DNA of 64,000 nt, taken from positions 1,674,001-1,738,000 of the forward strand of contig NZ_CAKLPX010000001.1 of the NCBI RefSeq assembly GCF_923077115.1, read 5' to 3'. This document shows positions 18,031 through 28,885 of this stretch, one piece after another. This stretch comes from Sinobacterium norvegicum. GTDB taxonomy: Bacteria; Pseudomonadota; Gammaproteobacteria; Pseudomonadales; Sinobacteriaceae. A program made the position numbers and the translations under genes. Below the pieces are notes generated by a model, which was not told the DNA's origin, did not search any database, and saw only the letters and a list, made by a program, of their open reading frames with translations. How positions within the stretch are numbered: position 1 is the first letter of the stretch; each line of letters begins with the position of its first letter.

Positions 18031-18090
18031 CCAAGGCAGCGGTTAAATTAAGCGTGGGCTCTGACAGTCCACAAAATAGCAGGCAATAAA

Positions 18091-18122
18091 AAAGGCCTAG
18101 AAAGTCAACTTTCTAGGCCTTT
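18091..18122. terminator. Bidirectional intrinsic terminator after doxX and tRNA-Met
   Basis: A perfect 15-base inverted repeat (arms begin AAAGGCCTAGAAAGT) with a two-base centre. It is positioned to stop the plus-strand DoxX transcript and the minus-strand tRNA transcript. Confidence 0.92.
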
Positions 18123-18130
18123 AAAATTAA

Positions 18131-18207
18131 TGGTAGCAAGAGGCGGATTTGAACCGCCGACCCCATCATTATGAGTGATGTGCTCTAACCAGCTGAGCTA
18201 TCTTGCC
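18131..18207 (-). tRNA. tRNA-Met (CAT), elongator type
   Basis: A 77-base cloverleaf with encoded CCA. The anticodon arm reads CATCA-ctCATaa-TGATG, giving CAT. The T arm GGCGG/CCGCC and the D arm TAGCTCAGCTGGTTAGAGCA are complete. The anticodon loop and D arm match elongator tRNA-Met and not the initiator, which has a GGG/CCC anticodon stem. The first acceptor pair is G1-T72 (a wobble), which is unusual for this tRNA. Confidence 0.96.
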
Positions 18208-18391
18208 ACTAAACAGTCTTTGCAGAATCATGCTCCGCACTGTTAATGTGTCGCGCATTTTACCGATTAGCGAGACAGAGTCAAGCGCTGACCGTGAGTT
18301 TTATTGCGCTTTTTTGTCAAATTAATTGTCTACACAAAAGCGGCTCAATCATCAAAAAATGATTGGCCACTGACAACCGCTATATCGACAC

Positions 18392-19486
18392 TTAAACGTT
18401 GAACAGGAAGTTCAATAAATCACCGTCCTTAACAATATACTCCTTACCCTCAGCGCGCAGCTTACCGGCCTCCTTACAACCGCTCTCGCCGTTATAAGCG
18501 ATAAAGTCATCGTAGGCCATGGTTTCCGCTCGGATAAAGCCACGTTCGAAGTCTGTGTGGATAACGCCGGCCGCCTGAGGGGCTGTAGCACCCACTGGCA
18601 CAGTCCAAGCACGCACTTCTTTCACGCCTGCAGTAAAATACGTTTGCAGCCCCAGCAGCTCATAACCGGCACGAATCACCCGGTTCAGACCCGGCTCTTC
18701 CATACCCATTTCCTCGAGGAACATGGCGATGTCATCCTCGTCATCCAACTCGGCAATATCGGCCTCCAGCGCATTACACACCGGGACCACCACCGAGTTT
18801 TCTGCCGCCGCAATAGCGCGAACAACATCGAGGTGCGGGTTATTTTCAAAACCGTCTTCGGCAACGTTGGCTATATACATGGTCGGCTTGCAGGTCAACA
18901 TGTGCAGACCTGGCAGCACGGCCAACTCATCATCAGTCATCGCCAGAGAGCGAATCGGCTTGGCCTGCTCAAGGTGTGGGATGATTTTTTCGATCAACGC
19001 CATCTGGCTGACGGCCAGCTTATCACCACCCTTAACCGAGCGTCTGAGTCGTAGCACCTGTTTTTCTAGGCTGTCCAAATCGGCCATACACAACTCGGTA
19101 TTGATGATGTCGATGTCGGCGGCAGGATCAATTTTATTGGCAACATGAATCACATTCGGGTCTTCAAAACAGCGTACAACATGAGCTATAGCATCTGTTT
19201 CACGGATATTGGCCAAAAACTTGTTACCCAAGCCCTCACCCTTGGAGGCACCGGCAACCAGACCGGCAATATCAACAAACTCCATGGTTGCTGCAATACA
19301 CTTCTGCGGGTTAACAATGGCGGCAATAGCGTCCTGACGAGGATCGGGGATGGTCACCGTACCCTCGTTGGGTTCAATGGTACAAAACGGGAAGTTTTCC
19401 GCCGCGATACCATTCTTGGTCAAGGCGTTAAACAGGGTAGATTTACCGACGTTGGGTAGACCAACTATGCCGCAATTAATAGCCAT
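18392..19486 (-). CDS. ychF: Redox-regulated ATPase YchF (OLA1-type)
   Basis: A 364-residue Obg-family P-loop protein that prefers ATP and binds ribosomes. The P-loop GLPNVGKST is near the N-terminus, then [19 protein letters not shown] (switch II). The base-specificity position is CNALEAD, an NxxE form as in ATP-using YchF. The C-terminus is a TGS domain. The next gene is pth, as in most gammaproteobacteria. Confidence 0.96.
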   Translation of the reverse strand: MAINCGIVGLPNVGKSTLFNALTKNGIAAENFPFCTIEPNEGTVTIPDPRQDAIAAIVNPQKCIAATMEFVDIAGLVAGASKGEGLGNKFLANIRETDAIAHVVRCFEDPNVIHVANKIDPAADIDIINTELCMADLDSLEKQVLRLRRSVKGGDKLAVSQMALIEKIIPHLEQAKPIRSLAMTDDELAVLPGLHMLTCKPTMYIANVAEDGFENNPHLDVVRAIAAAENSVVVPVCNALEADIAELDDEDDIAMFLEEMGMEEPGLNRVIRAGYELLGLQTYFTAGVKEVRAWTVPVGATAPQAAGVIHTDFERGFIRAETMAYDDFIAYNGESGCKEAGKLRAEGKEYIVKDGDLLNFLFNV

Positions 19487-19556
19487 AATACTGCTCTCAT
19501 TGTTTGCCCGCAGGCACTATTCGTTAATTGGCAACCGCAGCTGCCGATGCAAACCG

Positions 19557-20138
19557 CTATGCTTTAAAACTGTGTAACTTGTTCATTGCCGGCGCCCAAT
19601 CTTCGACAACAATCTCTGGCAGCACTGCCAGCGACGCATCAATAATCGCCTCTAGCTGCTCTCGCTCTGTCTGGCTGGGTTTTTTTAGCACGTAGTTACT
19701 GACTAACTTGGCATTGCCTGGGTGACCAATACCGAGGCGAAGGCGATGAAAGCCCTTGTCGTTGGCCAGGGCGCTGATACTATCGCGCAGACCGTTATGG
19801 CCACCGTGGCCACCACCGGTTTTTAACCGCGCGGTACCGGGGGGAATATCTAGCTCGTCATGGGCAATTAAAATCTCATCGACGGCGATCTTGTAAAAAT
19901 TGGCCACCGCAGCCACCGCCTTACCGCTTAAATTCATAAACGTTGTCGGGATTAACAGGCGCACATCGCGACCATCAATCGTTGCTCGGCCAACCAAACC
20001 AAAAAACTTGGCATCGAGGCTGAGTGTTACATTATATTTTCGGGCAATCTCTTCCACCCACATAGCACCTGCGTTATGGCGAGTTGCCTCGTAATCTGCA
20101 CCAGGGTTACCGAGGCCAACAATCAGCTTGATAGTCAA
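19557..20138 (-). CDS. pth: Peptidyl-tRNA hydrolase
   Basis: A 193-residue enzyme that frees tRNA from peptidyl-tRNAs dropped by the ribosome. IVGLGNPG, the catalytic His in RHNAG (residue 21) and HDELDIPPG are visible, as is the [12 protein letters not shown] loop. The start is TTG at 20138, with GAGG seven bases upstream; a nearer ATG is out of frame. It lies between ychF and rplY on the minus strand. Confidence 0.96.
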   Translation of the reverse strand: MTIKLIVGLGNPGADYEATRHNAGAMWVEEIARKYNVTLSLDAKFFGLVGRATIDGRDVRLLIPTTFMNLSGKAVAAVANFYKIAVDEILIAHDELDIPPGTARLKTGGGHGGHNGLRDSISALANDKGFHRLRLGIGHPGNAKLVSNYVLKKPSQTEREQLEAIIDASLAVLPEIVVEDWAPAMNKLHSFKA

Positions 20139-20188
20139 AATTCATCCTCAACAAAGTTGCAAATAGGCAGTCAAAAAACGCAGTTAAA

Positions 20189-20215
20189 CAAAAGCCAGCT
20201 ATAAGCTGGCTTTTG
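20189..20215 (-). terminator. Intrinsic terminator after rplY
   Basis: The stem CAAAAGCCAGCT / AGCTGGCTTTTG surrounds a three-base loop, with T-rich sequence on the minus strand. It lies between rplY and pth and probably ends most of the rplY transcript. Confidence 0.85.
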
Positions 20216-20244
20216 TGTACGACAAAATCAAAGACCGTGGGTCT

Positions 20245-20874
20245 TTATTCTGCGGCTGGAGCGGCTGGTGCTGCTTCGTCTTCCTCGTCCTTACCTTTTG
20301 AGGCGATACAAGTCGCAACGCCTGAATCGTGATCGGCACCCAACTGAAGCTCAGTGCTAACAACGCCTTCTGGGAAGGTGATGTTAGACAGGTGATAAGT
20401 TTCACCAGCTTGGATGGCAGACATATCAACTTCAACAAACTCAGGAAGTTTGGCTGGTAGACAGGTAACTTCAACAACAGTAGCGGTGTGAGTAATACGA
20501 CCACCCTGCACTTTAACGCCTTCGGCAGCTTCTTCGTTGATGAAGTGTAGCGGTACGCGAACACTGATTTCGGCGTTTGGATCGACGCGCAGGAAGTCAG
20601 CGTGCATCACGATGTCTTTTGCAGGGTGACGCTGAAGATCTTTAAGAACAACTTTCTCTTCTTTGCCAGCAACGCTAAGAGTCAATACAGAGGCGAAGAA
20701 AGTCTCGTCCTGGATCATCTTGTAGAAATCTTTGTGGATAAGCGTCAAAGATTGCGCATCTTTATCAGCACCGTAAACAACAGCAGGGATAAGACCAGCC
20801 AGGCGACGCAGGCGGCGGCTCGAACCTTTCCCTGACTCTTCGCGAATTTCAGCTTCAATTTTAAAAGTAGACAT
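20245..20874 (-). CDS. rplY: 50S ribosomal protein L25/general stress protein Ctc
   Basis: A 209-residue long-form L25. The N-terminal 5S rRNA-binding domain (GSSRRLRRLAGLIPAVVYG) is followed by the Ctc C-terminal beta domain and an Ala/Glu-rich acidic tail. The start ATG has GGAG eight bases upstream. Gene order prs-rplY-pth is conserved in this group of bacteria. Confidence 0.96.
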   Translation of the reverse strand: MSTFKIEAEIREESGKGSSRRLRRLAGLIPAVVYGADKDAQSLTLIHKDFYKMIQDETFFASVLTLSVAGKEEKVVLKDLQRHPAKDIVMHADFLRVDPNAEISVRVPLHFINEEAAEGVKVQGGRITHTATVVEVTCLPAKLPEFVEVDMSAIQAGETYHLSNITFPEGVVSTELQLGADHDSGVATCIASKGKDEEDEAAPAAPAAE

Positions 20875-20916
20875 TGTCTAAACTCCAATATTTTGGGAGT
20901 GATATAAAAAAACAAA

Positions 20917-20942
20917 ACCCAGCCTTCGACCGGCTGGGCTTT
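20917..20942 (-). terminator. Intrinsic terminator after prs
   Basis: The stem CCCAGCC / GGCTGGG with a seven-base loop is flanked by A-rich and T-rich runs, downstream of the prs stop on the minus strand and just before rplY. Confidence 0.85.
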
Positions 20943-21007
20943 ATTTTTGTGTTTGGTGTGAGGCTACGGCACGAGAAGATACGATTTATTCCTTTAGGAA
21001 TAGATAC

Positions 21008-21949
21008 TTACCTAAACATCGCGCTGATAGATTCCTCATTACACACTCGGCGAACAGCTTCTGCAAGCAGGTTGGCCATAGTGAGCTGGCGGATCTTACC
21101 ACACTCTTGTGCCTCTTGTGAAAGAGGAATTGTGTCGGTGACCACTAATTCGTCCAGCTGCGAACCATTTATGTTGCTCATCGCATTGCCTGACAGTACC
21201 GGGTGAGTACAGTAAGCGACAACATGGGTGGCACCTTTTTCTTTCAGCGCCTCAGCAGCCTTGCACAGTGTACCAGCGGTATCGACCATATCGTCGACAA
21301 GTAGGCAGGTACGACCATCAACCTCACCAATAATATTCATCACCTGGGCAACATTGGCCTCGGGGCGACGCTTATCAATAATGGCAAGATCGACACCGAG
21401 GCTCTTGGCCACGGCACGGGCACGAACAACACCACCGATGTCTGGAGAAACAACGACAAGGTTTTCATACTTTTGACGCTCAATATCATCAAGTAATACT
21501 GGCGAACCGTAAACGTTATCAACAGGGACATCGAAGAAGCCCTGGATTTGCTCGGCGTGAAGATCGACGGTCAAAACGCGGTCAACACCGGCTTTTTCCA
21601 TCATCTCAGCGACAGCTTTGGCACTGATCGGCACTCGGGCAGAACGTACACGACGATCCTGACGAGCATAACCAAAATAGGGAACAACGGCGGTAATACG
21701 AGCGGCCGATGCGCGACGCAGACCATCGACCATGAAAATCAGCTCCATCAAGTTGTCATTGGTTGGCTGACAGGTTGACTGGATAATGAAGACGTCTTTA
21801 CCACGTACATTTTCATTGAGCTCAACGCTGATTTCACCATCGGAGAATTTACCGACTGACACATCACCCATTGGGATATTGAGCTTATCGACAACTTTAT
21901 TTGCGAGATCAGGGTTGGCGTTCCCTGTAAATACCATTAACTTGGACAC
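21008..21949 (-). CDS. prs: Ribose-phosphate pyrophosphokinase
   Basis: A 313-residue enzyme that makes PRPP from ribose 5-phosphate and ATP, the start point for nucleotide, His and Trp synthesis. The PRPP loop [15 protein letters not shown] and the [16 protein letters not shown] segment are clear. The start is GTG at 21949; the opening [15 protein letters not shown] is the usual one. A tRNA-Gln gene and ispE lie just upstream on the same strand. Confidence 0.97.
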   Translation of the reverse strand: MSKLMVFTGNANPDLANKVVDKLNIPMGDVSVGKFSDGEISVELNENVRGKDVFIIQSTCQPTNDNLMELIFMVDGLRRASAARITAVVPYFGYARQDRRVRSARVPISAKAVAEMMEKAGVDRVLTVDLHAEQIQGFFDVPVDNVYGSPVLLDDIERQKYENLVVVSPDIGGVVRARAVAKSLGVDLAIIDKRRPEANVAQVMNIIGEVDGRTCLLVDDMVDTAGTLCKAAEALKEKGATHVVAYCTHPVLSGNAMSNINGSQLDELVVTDTIPLSQEAQECGKIRQLTMANLLAEAVRRVCNEESISAMFR

Positions 21950-22046
21950 GGGAAAACCCTTGGCTGACTGTTCTGTGGGAAGATCTGGCTGATGCCTACG
22001 CTTGCTATTAATAGTGTATACCTATTTTCAAGAAAGCAGAGAAGGA

Positions 22047-22121
22047 TGGCAGGGGTAGCTGGATTCGAACCAACGCATGCCAGGATCAAAACCTGGTGCC
22101 TTACCGCTTGGCGATACCCCT
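22047..22121 (-). tRNA. tRNA-Gln (TTG)
   Basis: A 75-base cloverleaf with encoded CCA. The acceptor arm AGGGGTA/TACCCCT, anticodon arm CCAGG-ttTTGat-CCTGG and T arm with GGTTCGAATCC are complete. The position between ispE and prs is the conserved one in Pseudomonas-like genomes. The first pair here is A1-T72. Confidence 0.97.
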
Positions 22122-22127
22122 ACAATT

Positions 22128-23006
22128 TTAGTGATTCACACTGGCTATTTTATCTAACTCTATAAATAGAGGCGAGGTATTAACACCTCGAGCGACAAAT
22201 GCCTGCCAATCACCGGGAACACGGGCCAGTATATCCTCTGCTTTCGATTGTTGGTCGAAATGGCTAAAAATACAAGCTCCAGTACCCGTCATCAGTGTCG
22301 GGGCAAAAGCAGACGCCCAATCGAGCGCTTTTTTTACCTCCGGGTAGAGTTCGCTAACAAGTGACTGACAGTCATTGCGCATATCTCCCACTAATGCGGT
22401 GGCAAATTTAATGGGTTTGCTGCTGCGTGTCAATTTTTTATGACAAAAAATTTCACCGGTGCTGACATGAACATTCGGGCAGATAACCAACAGCCAATCC
22501 TGCGTCGGGACGATTGGTTGCAGCGCCTCACCAACACCCTCGGCCCAGGCTGCAAAACCATGGATAAACACCGGCACATCAGCCCCCAGCGCCAACCCTA
22601 ATTCGGCCAGTTGATGCTGGGTTAAATTTGTCTGCCACAGCTGATTCAGCGCCACTAATGTAGTCGCCGCGTTGGAGCTGCCGCCACCTAGGCCGCCACC
22701 GGCAGGCAGAATCTTATCGATTTCAATATCGGTGCCCAGCGTCGTGCCGGTATGTTGCTGCAACAGTTTCGCCGCTCGCACGATGAGATTCTGCTCCGCT
22801 GGCAAGCCCTCAAAAGGGGTCAGCAAGTTAATTTGCTGATGGTGATTTAAGCGAAAGTGTAGCTGGTCGCTATAGTCGAGGAATTGAAAAACGGTTTGCA
22901 ACTCATGGTAACCATCGGGGCGCTGCCCGGTAATGTGCAGCATTAAGTTAATCTTGGCTGGGGCAGGCAAACTGATCGCCTTACAGGCCGCGGTAGAACG
23001 TTTCAT
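22128..23006 (-). CDS. ispE: 4-diphosphocytidyl-2-C-methyl-D-erythritol kinase
   Basis: A 292-residue GHMP-family kinase of the MEP isoprenoid pathway, phosphorylating the 2-hydroxyl of CDP-methylerythritol. The ATP loop LPAGGGLGGGSSNAA and the N-terminal LPAPAKINLMLHITGQRPDGYH are diagnostic. The stop is six bases before the tRNA-Gln gene, so the tRNA is probably processed from the same transcript. lolB lies 30 bases upstream. Confidence 0.96.
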   Translation of the reverse strand: MKRSTAACKAISLPAPAKINLMLHITGQRPDGYHELQTVFQFLDYSDQLHFRLNHHQQINLLTPFEGLPAEQNLIVRAAKLLQQHTGTTLGTDIEIDKILPAGGGLGGGSSNAATTLVALNQLWQTNLTQHQLAELGLALGADVPVFIHGFAAWAEGVGEALQPIVPTQDWLLVICPNVHVSTGEIFCHKKLTRSSKPIKFATALVGDMRNDCQSLVSELYPEVKKALDWASAFAPTLMTGTGACIFSHFDQQSKAEDILARVPGDWQAFVARGVNTSPLFIELDKIASVNH

Positions 23007-23036
23007 CGAATACTCATTACTTGTCTAAACACGAAG

Positions 23037-23663
23037 TTACAACTGCCACTGACTGACAATCAGAGTGATACGCAGTGACGGGTGAGTGATCACAACCTTA
23101 CTCGGCAACACCGTGCTCTCTATACGACTGTATCGCTGAAACTCGATATGCCAATCACCCTGCTGCAGCATCGCCAGCGGCAGGTCTTGCATCACCGTAT
23201 TCTCAGTGTCGGCTTCCACCACCAGACGGCGACTGTCATCAACCGGTAGCTCAGGGCTGGCCAAGCCTTGCAGCCAGTAAACCATCGAGCTGACCGGCAA
23301 TTGCCAACCGGTGTGACGCAGCAGCAATGCCTCGGCATCGACGGCTGAAACATCCGGCTGATTGCGCTGCTTTAAGACGACGTGCTCGGCATCGCCCTCA
23401 ATAATAACAGTGCCAGCGCCAAAGGGACCGCTGAGTCGTAAGTTGTAGTCATCACCCTGTAGACGCCAAAAAATGTTGGCGCTTTCGGCCTGCCCCTCTG
23501 CTCGGATACCAACACGACCCTGAACACGCCACTGCGCCAAGGGCTCACGAGGCTGCTCAAAGCCACTATCAAAGACATCCTGCTGCCAACTACTACAGCC
23601 AGAAAACAACAATACAAGCGCTAGTAACCCGACAATTCTGCCGCCACGACTCAGATTTTTCAT
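23037..23663 (-). CDS. lolB: Outer-membrane lipoprotein receptor LolB
   Basis: A 208-residue lipoprotein that takes lipoproteins from LolA and inserts them in the outer membrane. The signal peptide ends at the lipobox FSGC with Cys23. WRVQGRVGIRAEG and FWRLQGDDYNLRLSGPFGAG are typical LolB strands. The position between ispE and a TPR lipoprotein gene is conserved. Confidence 0.94.
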   Translation of the reverse strand: MKNLSRGGRIVGLLALVLLFSGCSSWQQDVFDSGFEQPREPLAQWRVQGRVGIRAEGQAESANIFWRLQGDDYNLRLSGPFGAGTVIIEGDAEHVVLKQRNQPDVSAVDAEALLLRHTGWQLPVSSMVYWLQGLASPELPVDDSRRLVVEADTENTVMQDLPLAMLQQGDWHIEFQRYSRIESTVLPSKVVITHPSLRITLIVSQWQL

Positions 23664-23672
23664 CGTCAGACC

Positions 23673-25385
23673 TTACAATAGTTCGGGCGCTAGCCGCTGC
23701 AGCGTCTCATTCAAGGTAACGTCATCAGGCTGTTTCTGCAGCGCCTGCTGCCACACCTTCATCGCCTCCTCTCTGCGCTCTAACTGCCACAGCACCTCGC
23801 CTAAATGCGCGGCAACCTCAGCATCCGGATAGCCGTCATAGGCCCTGTTCAAATAGCTCAACGACTGCTCATACTTACCCTGCTTAAAAAGCACCCAACC
23901 CATACTATCCAGCGTCGCCGGATCATTGGGCTGGATTTGCAAGGCCTTGGCAATCAACTCATAGGCTTCCTGCAGACGGTTGGTATAATTGCTCAACACA
24001 TAACCGAGGGCGTTGAGCGCCGCGGGATTGTTCGGGTCATCGGCCAAGATCTTACGTAGGTCTGCCTCCATCTCGCTCAGTTTGCCGCGCTTCTCATTAA
24101 TTAATGAGCGCGAGTACAGCAGATTGCTGTCCCCAGGGTGACGCTTTAGGCCTTGATCCAGTAAGCCCACCGCGTGATCGTAAAGCTGCTGTCGCTGCAG
24201 AATATCAGTTTGTAACAAATACAGTGGCACCGACTGCTCAGGCTCAAGCTGGCGCTGTTGCTCGATATAGTCGTCAAAGGTAGGCGCCATATCCGCGCCG
24301 TACCACAAGCGCGCCAACGCTTGAATCGAGGGCAGGTAATTTTGACTGGGGGTAACCAGCTGATAATAATCGATGGCCGAGGCCGGGTCGCCGACCTGCT
24401 CCGCGATAGCGCCGAGATAAAAGTTGGCATCATTACTGCGAGGTCCGAGGTCTCTCAGCCTTAAGAAGTGATTGCGAGAACTGTCATATTGTTTCAGTTC
24501 GAAGTCAATCAACGCCAGCGAGTACAATATGTCGCTGTCATTCGGTGCCTGCTGCGACAGAATCTCAAATTGTTGCTGGGCAGCGACAAGATCGACCGCG
24601 GTCAACTGACGAGCATATTGCAATCGCAGCCGTTGGTTGTGTGGGTTCTCTTCCAGCGCCTTATGCAAAATTGCAAAAGCTTCATCGCCCCGCCCCAATT
24701 GCTGCAATACGGTGGTCTGGATGCTCAGTGCCCGTAGATTATCAGGGCTCTGGTCAAGCACTTTTTCCACTGTTACCAGTGCCGCCTCTGGGTCGGTTTG
24801 CTGCTGCAAAATCGCCTTACCCATTAATAGCTGCTCGTCGCGGGCACGCTTTTGCAGCGCGGTATCAAACTGCGACAATAAATATTCTCGCTTAGAGGCC
24901 GGTAACTTTAAACCCTGTGCGGCAATCACTGTAAAATTGGTCACACCACCGAGGCGGTCGACCTGTTGCATATGTTCAAAGGCCTCGTTGACGGCACCGC
25001 TCTGGCCGAGATTAATCGCCAACATATAGTGTGCCTCTGAGCTTTCTGGCTCCAGTTGCGTCCACAATGTTGCCGCATCAATTGCCGCCTCATTGGCCTG
25101 TAAGTACTGCGCCAACCTTGCCGTACGAGCGGCAATTTGCGGGTCCTGGGTCTTATGCGCCTGCTGTAAATAGTTGCCCAAAGCTATATCGTATCGCTGG
25201 CGAGCCCCCGCGACCTCAGCTACCAACAAAGCGTATAAGGTATCCACCTCAAAGGGTTTGGTCGGGGCTTCAACCTTGGCCGGCGGCGGCACAGCAGCCA
25301 CCTTTTCCGTCGGCTGCAAAGAGCCACAGGCAGCCAAGGTTACTATGCTAGCGGCGATGATCAAACGGCGGAGCAAAATAGTCAT
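23673..25385 (-). CDS. Tetratricopeptide-repeat lipoprotein
   Basis: A 570-residue lipoprotein with lipobox LAAC (Cys20) followed by many TPR units across the whole chain, for example DPNNPAALNALGYVLSN and PNDPATLDSMGWVLFKQGKY. TPRs bind partner proteins, so it is likely an envelope scaffold. The gene upstream of lolB in Pseudomonas encodes a similar TPR protein, but the partner is not known. It is divergent from hemA across a 270-base gap. Confidence 0.88.
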   Translation of the reverse strand: MTILLRRLIIAASIVTLAACGSLQPTEKVAAVPPPAKVEAPTKPFEVDTLYALLVAEVAGARQRYDIALGNYLQQAHKTQDPQIAARTARLAQYLQANEAAIDAATLWTQLEPESSEAHYMLAINLGQSGAVNEAFEHMQQVDRLGGVTNFTVIAAQGLKLPASKREYLLSQFDTALQKRARDEQLLMGKAILQQQTDPEAALVTVEKVLDQSPDNLRALSIQTTVLQQLGRGDEAFAILHKALEENPHNQRLRLQYARQLTAVDLVAAQQQFEILSQQAPNDSDILYSLALIDFELKQYDSSRNHFLRLRDLGPRSNDANFYLGAIAEQVGDPASAIDYYQLVTPSQNYLPSIQALARLWYGADMAPTFDDYIEQQRQLEPEQSVPLYLLQTDILQRQQLYDHAVGLLDQGLKRHPGDSNLLYSRSLINEKRGKLSEMEADLRKILADDPNNPAALNALGYVLSNYTNRLQEAYELIAKALQIQPNDPATLDSMGWVLFKQGKYEQSLSYLNRAYDGYPDAEVAAHLGEVLWQLERREEAMKVWQQALQKQPDDVTLNETLQRLAPELL

Positions 25386-25655
25386 GCAAGACTCGAGTCA
25401 CAAAATAGAATAGTCATGACGATAATAATGACATAGAGTCTGAGCCAAGCCTATCTATTCACACCGCTTTTATTCGTCATCGATGCTGGTCGCGGATTTT
25501 CAAATAAATATGACCGGTTTACAGTAGGCGACTGCCATTTGTCGCCGTCTATTGATAGAATTAGCCGCTTTGCATCGTCTAGTGATGAGAAATCGGCACG
25601 GTCGCGGCTTAATAGCGCTGCAATCAACAAGTATTATGGAGTCTGTAGCCACACT

Positions 25656-26945
25656 ATGAGCCTTTTGGCCCTCGGTATTAATCATAATTCGGCCCCTCTG
25701 GAGATCAGAGAGAAGGTCGCCTTTAGCGAAGCTCGTTTACAAGAGGCTTTGTCGGATGCCCGCGCCCACACCAAAATCAAAGAGCTGGTAGTACTTTCCA
25801 CCTGCAACCGTACCGAGCTATTTGCCGCCTACGATGACGATAATGACGCCGACAGCGAAGCTCTGGGGCAATGGCTGGCCAGTTTTCACGGCATCGATTG
25901 GCTGGCGCTGTCACCGGTCTGCTACCACTATCAGAACAGCGAGGCAGTGCGACACCTGATTCGCGTTGGCGCCGGTCTCGACTCGATGGTTTTAGGTGAA
26001 CCACAAATTCTCGGCCAGATGAAAACCGCCTATGCCGCCGCTCACGGCTTCGGCTCCGTTGGCGCCAAATTGAGCCAATTATTTGAGGGCGGTTTCAGCA
26101 TTGTTAAGCGGGTCAGAACCGAAACCGCCATCGGCGCCAATCCCGTCTCTGTTGCCTTTGCCGCCGTCAGTTTATCGAAACGTATTTTCTCTCGCTTAGA
26201 CAAGAGTAACGCACTGCTAATCGGCGCCGGGGAGACCATCGAATTAGTCGCCCGGCACCTGAAAGAAAATGGCATTGCCAATATGACCATTGCCAACCGT
26301 ACGCTGACACGGTCACAGTTATTGGCCGAGGAGGTCGGCGCCAAGTCTGTCCCCCTCGACGCCATTGCCGCGGAATTAGTTAACGCCGATATTGTGATTA
26401 CATCGACCGCAGCCCCCATTGCCATTCTCGGCAAGGGTACCGTCGAATCGGCCTTAAAAAAACGCAAACACAAACCGATCTTCATGGTCGATATCGCCGT
26501 GCCTCGCGATATTGAACCCGAGGTAGCCGAACTCAGCGATGTCTACCTCTATACCGTCGATGATTTAAAAGAAATCGTCGAAGAAAATAAGCGCGGTCGC
26601 CAGAACGAAGCCTACAACGCTGAAAAAATAGTCGATCAAGGCGTACAAGCCTTCAGCCGAAAGCAACTTGAATACCATGCTGTCGACACGGTCAAGGCGC
26701 TGCGACAACAGGCCGACATGCTTCGCCAGCAAGAGCTAGAACGCGCTCTAAAACAGCTGGCCAAAGGTGATGAGCCCGCCGACATACTGGCCTCGTTAGC
26801 CAGATCGCTCTCCAATAAATTAATACATGCACCCAGTGCCAACCTGAAGAGGGCCAGCGCTGCCGGTCGCACTGAAGTAATACCGTTAGTCGATGAACTT
26901 TTTGACCTCGGTGAATACAAGTCAATAGACAGTGAGAAACAATGA
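25656..26945 (+). CDS. hemA: Glutamyl-tRNA reductase
   Basis: A 429-residue enzyme that reduces glutamyl-tRNA to glutamate-1-semialdehyde, the first step of C5 haem synthesis. The catalytic Cys50 is in [26 protein letters not shown] and the NADPH-binding [16 protein letters not shown] follow, and the C-terminal dimerisation helix is present. The frame opens 39 codons earlier, but homologues begin [10 protein letters not shown], so I use ATG at 25656. The stop overlaps the prfA start (ATGA). Confidence 0.96.
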   Translation: MSLLALGINHNSAPLEIREKVAFSEARLQEALSDARAHTKIKELVVLSTCNRTELFAAYDDDNDADSEALGQWLASFHGIDWLALSPVCYHYQNSEAVRHLIRVGAGLDSMVLGEPQILGQMKTAYAAAHGFGSVGAKLSQLFEGGFSIVKRVRTETAIGANPVSVAFAAVSLSKRIFSRLDKSNALLIGAGETIELVARHLKENGIANMTIANRTLTRSQLLAEEVGAKSVPLDAIAAELVNADIVITSTAAPIAILGKGTVESALKKRKHKPIFMVDIAVPRDIEPEVAELSDVYLYTVDDLKEIVEENKRGRQNEAYNAEKIVDQGVQAFSRKQLEYHAVDTVKALRQQADMLRQQELERALKQLAKGDEPADILASLARSLSNKLIHAPSANLKRASAAGRTEVIPLVDELFDLGEYKSIDSEKQ

Positions 26946-28030
26946 AAGATTCCATCCGCAGTAAATTAGAACTCTTGGTCGAGCGCCATGAGGAAGTTGG
27001 CGTCTTGATGAGCGACCCTGAGGTGATTACGAATCAGGATAAATTCCGTGCCCTCGGCCAAGAATACGCTGAATTAGAACCAGTGGTGGAGTGCTTTGCC
27101 AGCTTTCAATCTGCAGTGGAAGAGGTCGACGAAGCCAAATTAATGCTAAAAGACAGCGACCCCGACATGCGCGAAATGGCTCAGGAGTCATTTAAAGAAG
27201 GCGAGATCGAACGCGACCGCCTCGCCATTGAATTGCAAAAGCTGCTACTGCCAAAAGACCCCCGCGACGATAACAACGTGTTCTTAGAAGTCCGTGCCGG
27301 CACCGGTGGCGACGAGGCGGCCATCTTCGCCGGCGACCTGTTCCGGATGTACAGCCGTTACGCTGAGAAACGCCGCTGGAAAATCGAAGTGGTCAGCGAA
27401 CGCCAAGGTGACCACGGCGGCTACAAAGAAATTGTCACCCGCATCGTCGGAGATGGCGTTTATTCACAGCTCAAATTCGAGTCCGGCGCCCACCGTGTTC
27501 AGCGCGTGCCCGAGACCGAATCACAGGGCCGGGTGCATACCTCAGCCTGTACCGTCGCCATCATGGCCGAGGCGGCCGAGGTGGACGCCATCGAAATCAA
27601 TAAGGGCGACCTGCGCGTCGATACCTTCCGCGCCTCCGGCTCCGGCGGACAGCACGTCAACAAAACTGACTCAGCCATTCGACTCACTCACCTGCCTACC
27701 GGTGTGGTCGTCGAGTGCCAGGACGAGCGCTCGCAGCACAAGAATAAGGCCAAGGCGATGAGTTTACTCGCCTCTCGACTGATGGATGCCGCCCAACAGG
27801 AAGCCGACCAGGCTGTTTCCGACGAACGTAAATCGCTGGTGGGCAGTGGTGACCGCTCCGAGCGTATTCGCACCTACAACTATCCACAGGGGCGGATTAC
27901 CGATCACCGCATTAACCTCACGCTCTACAAACTCGACGAGGTTATGCAGGGTACATTGGATGATGTTATCCAGCCGCTGATCAATGAATATCAGGCCGAT
28001 CAGCTCGCTGCCCTCAGCAACGACGATTAA
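26942..28030 (+). CDS. prfA: Peptide chain release factor 1
   Basis: A 362-residue class I release factor that reads UAA and UAG. The GGQ motif (235-237, in [10 protein letters not shown]) enters the peptidyl-transferase centre; its Gln is methylated by PrmC, encoded next. It overlaps hemA by four bases, so translation is coupled. Confidence 0.98.
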   Translation: MKDSIRSKLELLVERHEEVGVLMSDPEVITNQDKFRALGQEYAELEPVVECFASFQSAVEEVDEAKLMLKDSDPDMREMAQESFKEGEIERDRLAIELQKLLLPKDPRDDNNVFLEVRAGTGGDEAAIFAGDLFRMYSRYAEKRRWKIEVVSERQGDHGGYKEIVTRIVGDGVYSQLKFESGAHRVQRVPETESQGRVHTSACTVAIMAEAAEVDAIEINKGDLRVDTFRASGSGGQHVNKTDSAIRLTHLPTGVVVECQDERSQHKNKAKAMSLLASRLMDAAQQEADQAVSDERKSLVGSGDRSERIRTYNYPQGRITDHRINLTLYKLDEVMQGTLDDVIQPLINEYQADQLAALSNDD

Positions 28031-28033
28031 GCA

Positions 28034-28885
28034 ATGTGCACGATTGCCGACTGTTTATTGCGCCACAAAGAGCTGTTAAACAGCAGCGATAGTGCCCTGC
28101 TCGACACCGAGCTATTACTGGCCGAGGCGCTGAACAAAGAGCGTACCTATTTGCGCACCTGGCCAGAAAAAGCCCTATCCGATGAACAGTTGGCGGCGTT
28201 CTCCAACGCCTTCAGCCGCCGACTCACCGGCGAGCCAGTCGCGCATATTCTCGGTTACCGTGAATTTTGGACGCTGCGATTGGCGGTCAATCCATCGACA
28301 CTAATCCCCCGGCCTGACACCGAAATCCTCGTTGAACAGGCGCTTCAGGCTTTTCAACCCGACGAAGCCATCACCGTCCTCGATCTCGGCACCGGTACCG
28401 GCGCCATTGCCCTGGCGTTGGCCAGCGAATGCCCCAACTGGCACATCACCGCCGTCGATGTCGAACCCGCCGCCGTCGCTTTAGCCCAGCACAATCAGCA
28501 GTACAACCAACTCAACAACGTCACCATTTTACGTAGCGATTGGTTTACCGCCATCGACGGCCAGCGCTTCGACATGATTGTCAGCAACCCGCCGTATATC
28601 GCTCACGACGACGCCCATCTCAGCCAGGGCGATGTTCGCTTCGAGCCTGATTCAGCCCTGACCGCCGACAATAACGGCATGGCTGATATCGAGCATATCG
28701 CTGGCAACAGCAGACAACACCTCAAGCCCAATGGCCGGCTGCTACTTGAACACGGCTATAATCAGGGGCAGGCCGCCAGAGACTGCCTATTGCAACAGGG
28801 CTTTCAACAGGTTCGTACAGTGAAAGATTACGGCGACAACGACAGAATCACTCTCGGCCAATACAGCACAGGGCAGCCACTATGA
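28034..28885 (+). CDS. prmC: Peptide chain release factor N(5)-glutamine methyltransferase
   Basis: A 283-residue SAM-dependent enzyme that methylates the GGQ glutamine of release factors. VLDLGTGTGAIALALA binds SAM and NPPY (in IVSNPPYIAHD) holds the glutamine. It starts three bases after prfA, its substrate gene, and its stop overlaps the moeB-like start. Confidence 0.96.
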   Translation: MCTIADCLLRHKELLNSSDSALLDTELLLAEALNKERTYLRTWPEKALSDEQLAAFSNAFSRRLTGEPVAHILGYREFWTLRLAVNPSTLIPRPDTEILVEQALQAFQPDEAITVLDLGTGTGAIALALASECPNWHITAVDVEPAAVALAQHNQQYNQLNNVTILRSDWFTAIDGQRFDMIVSNPPYIAHDDAHLSQGDVRFEPDSALTADNNGMADIEHIAGNSRQHLKPNGRLLLEHGYNQGQAARDCLLQQGFQQVRTVKDYGDNDRITLGQYSTGQPL

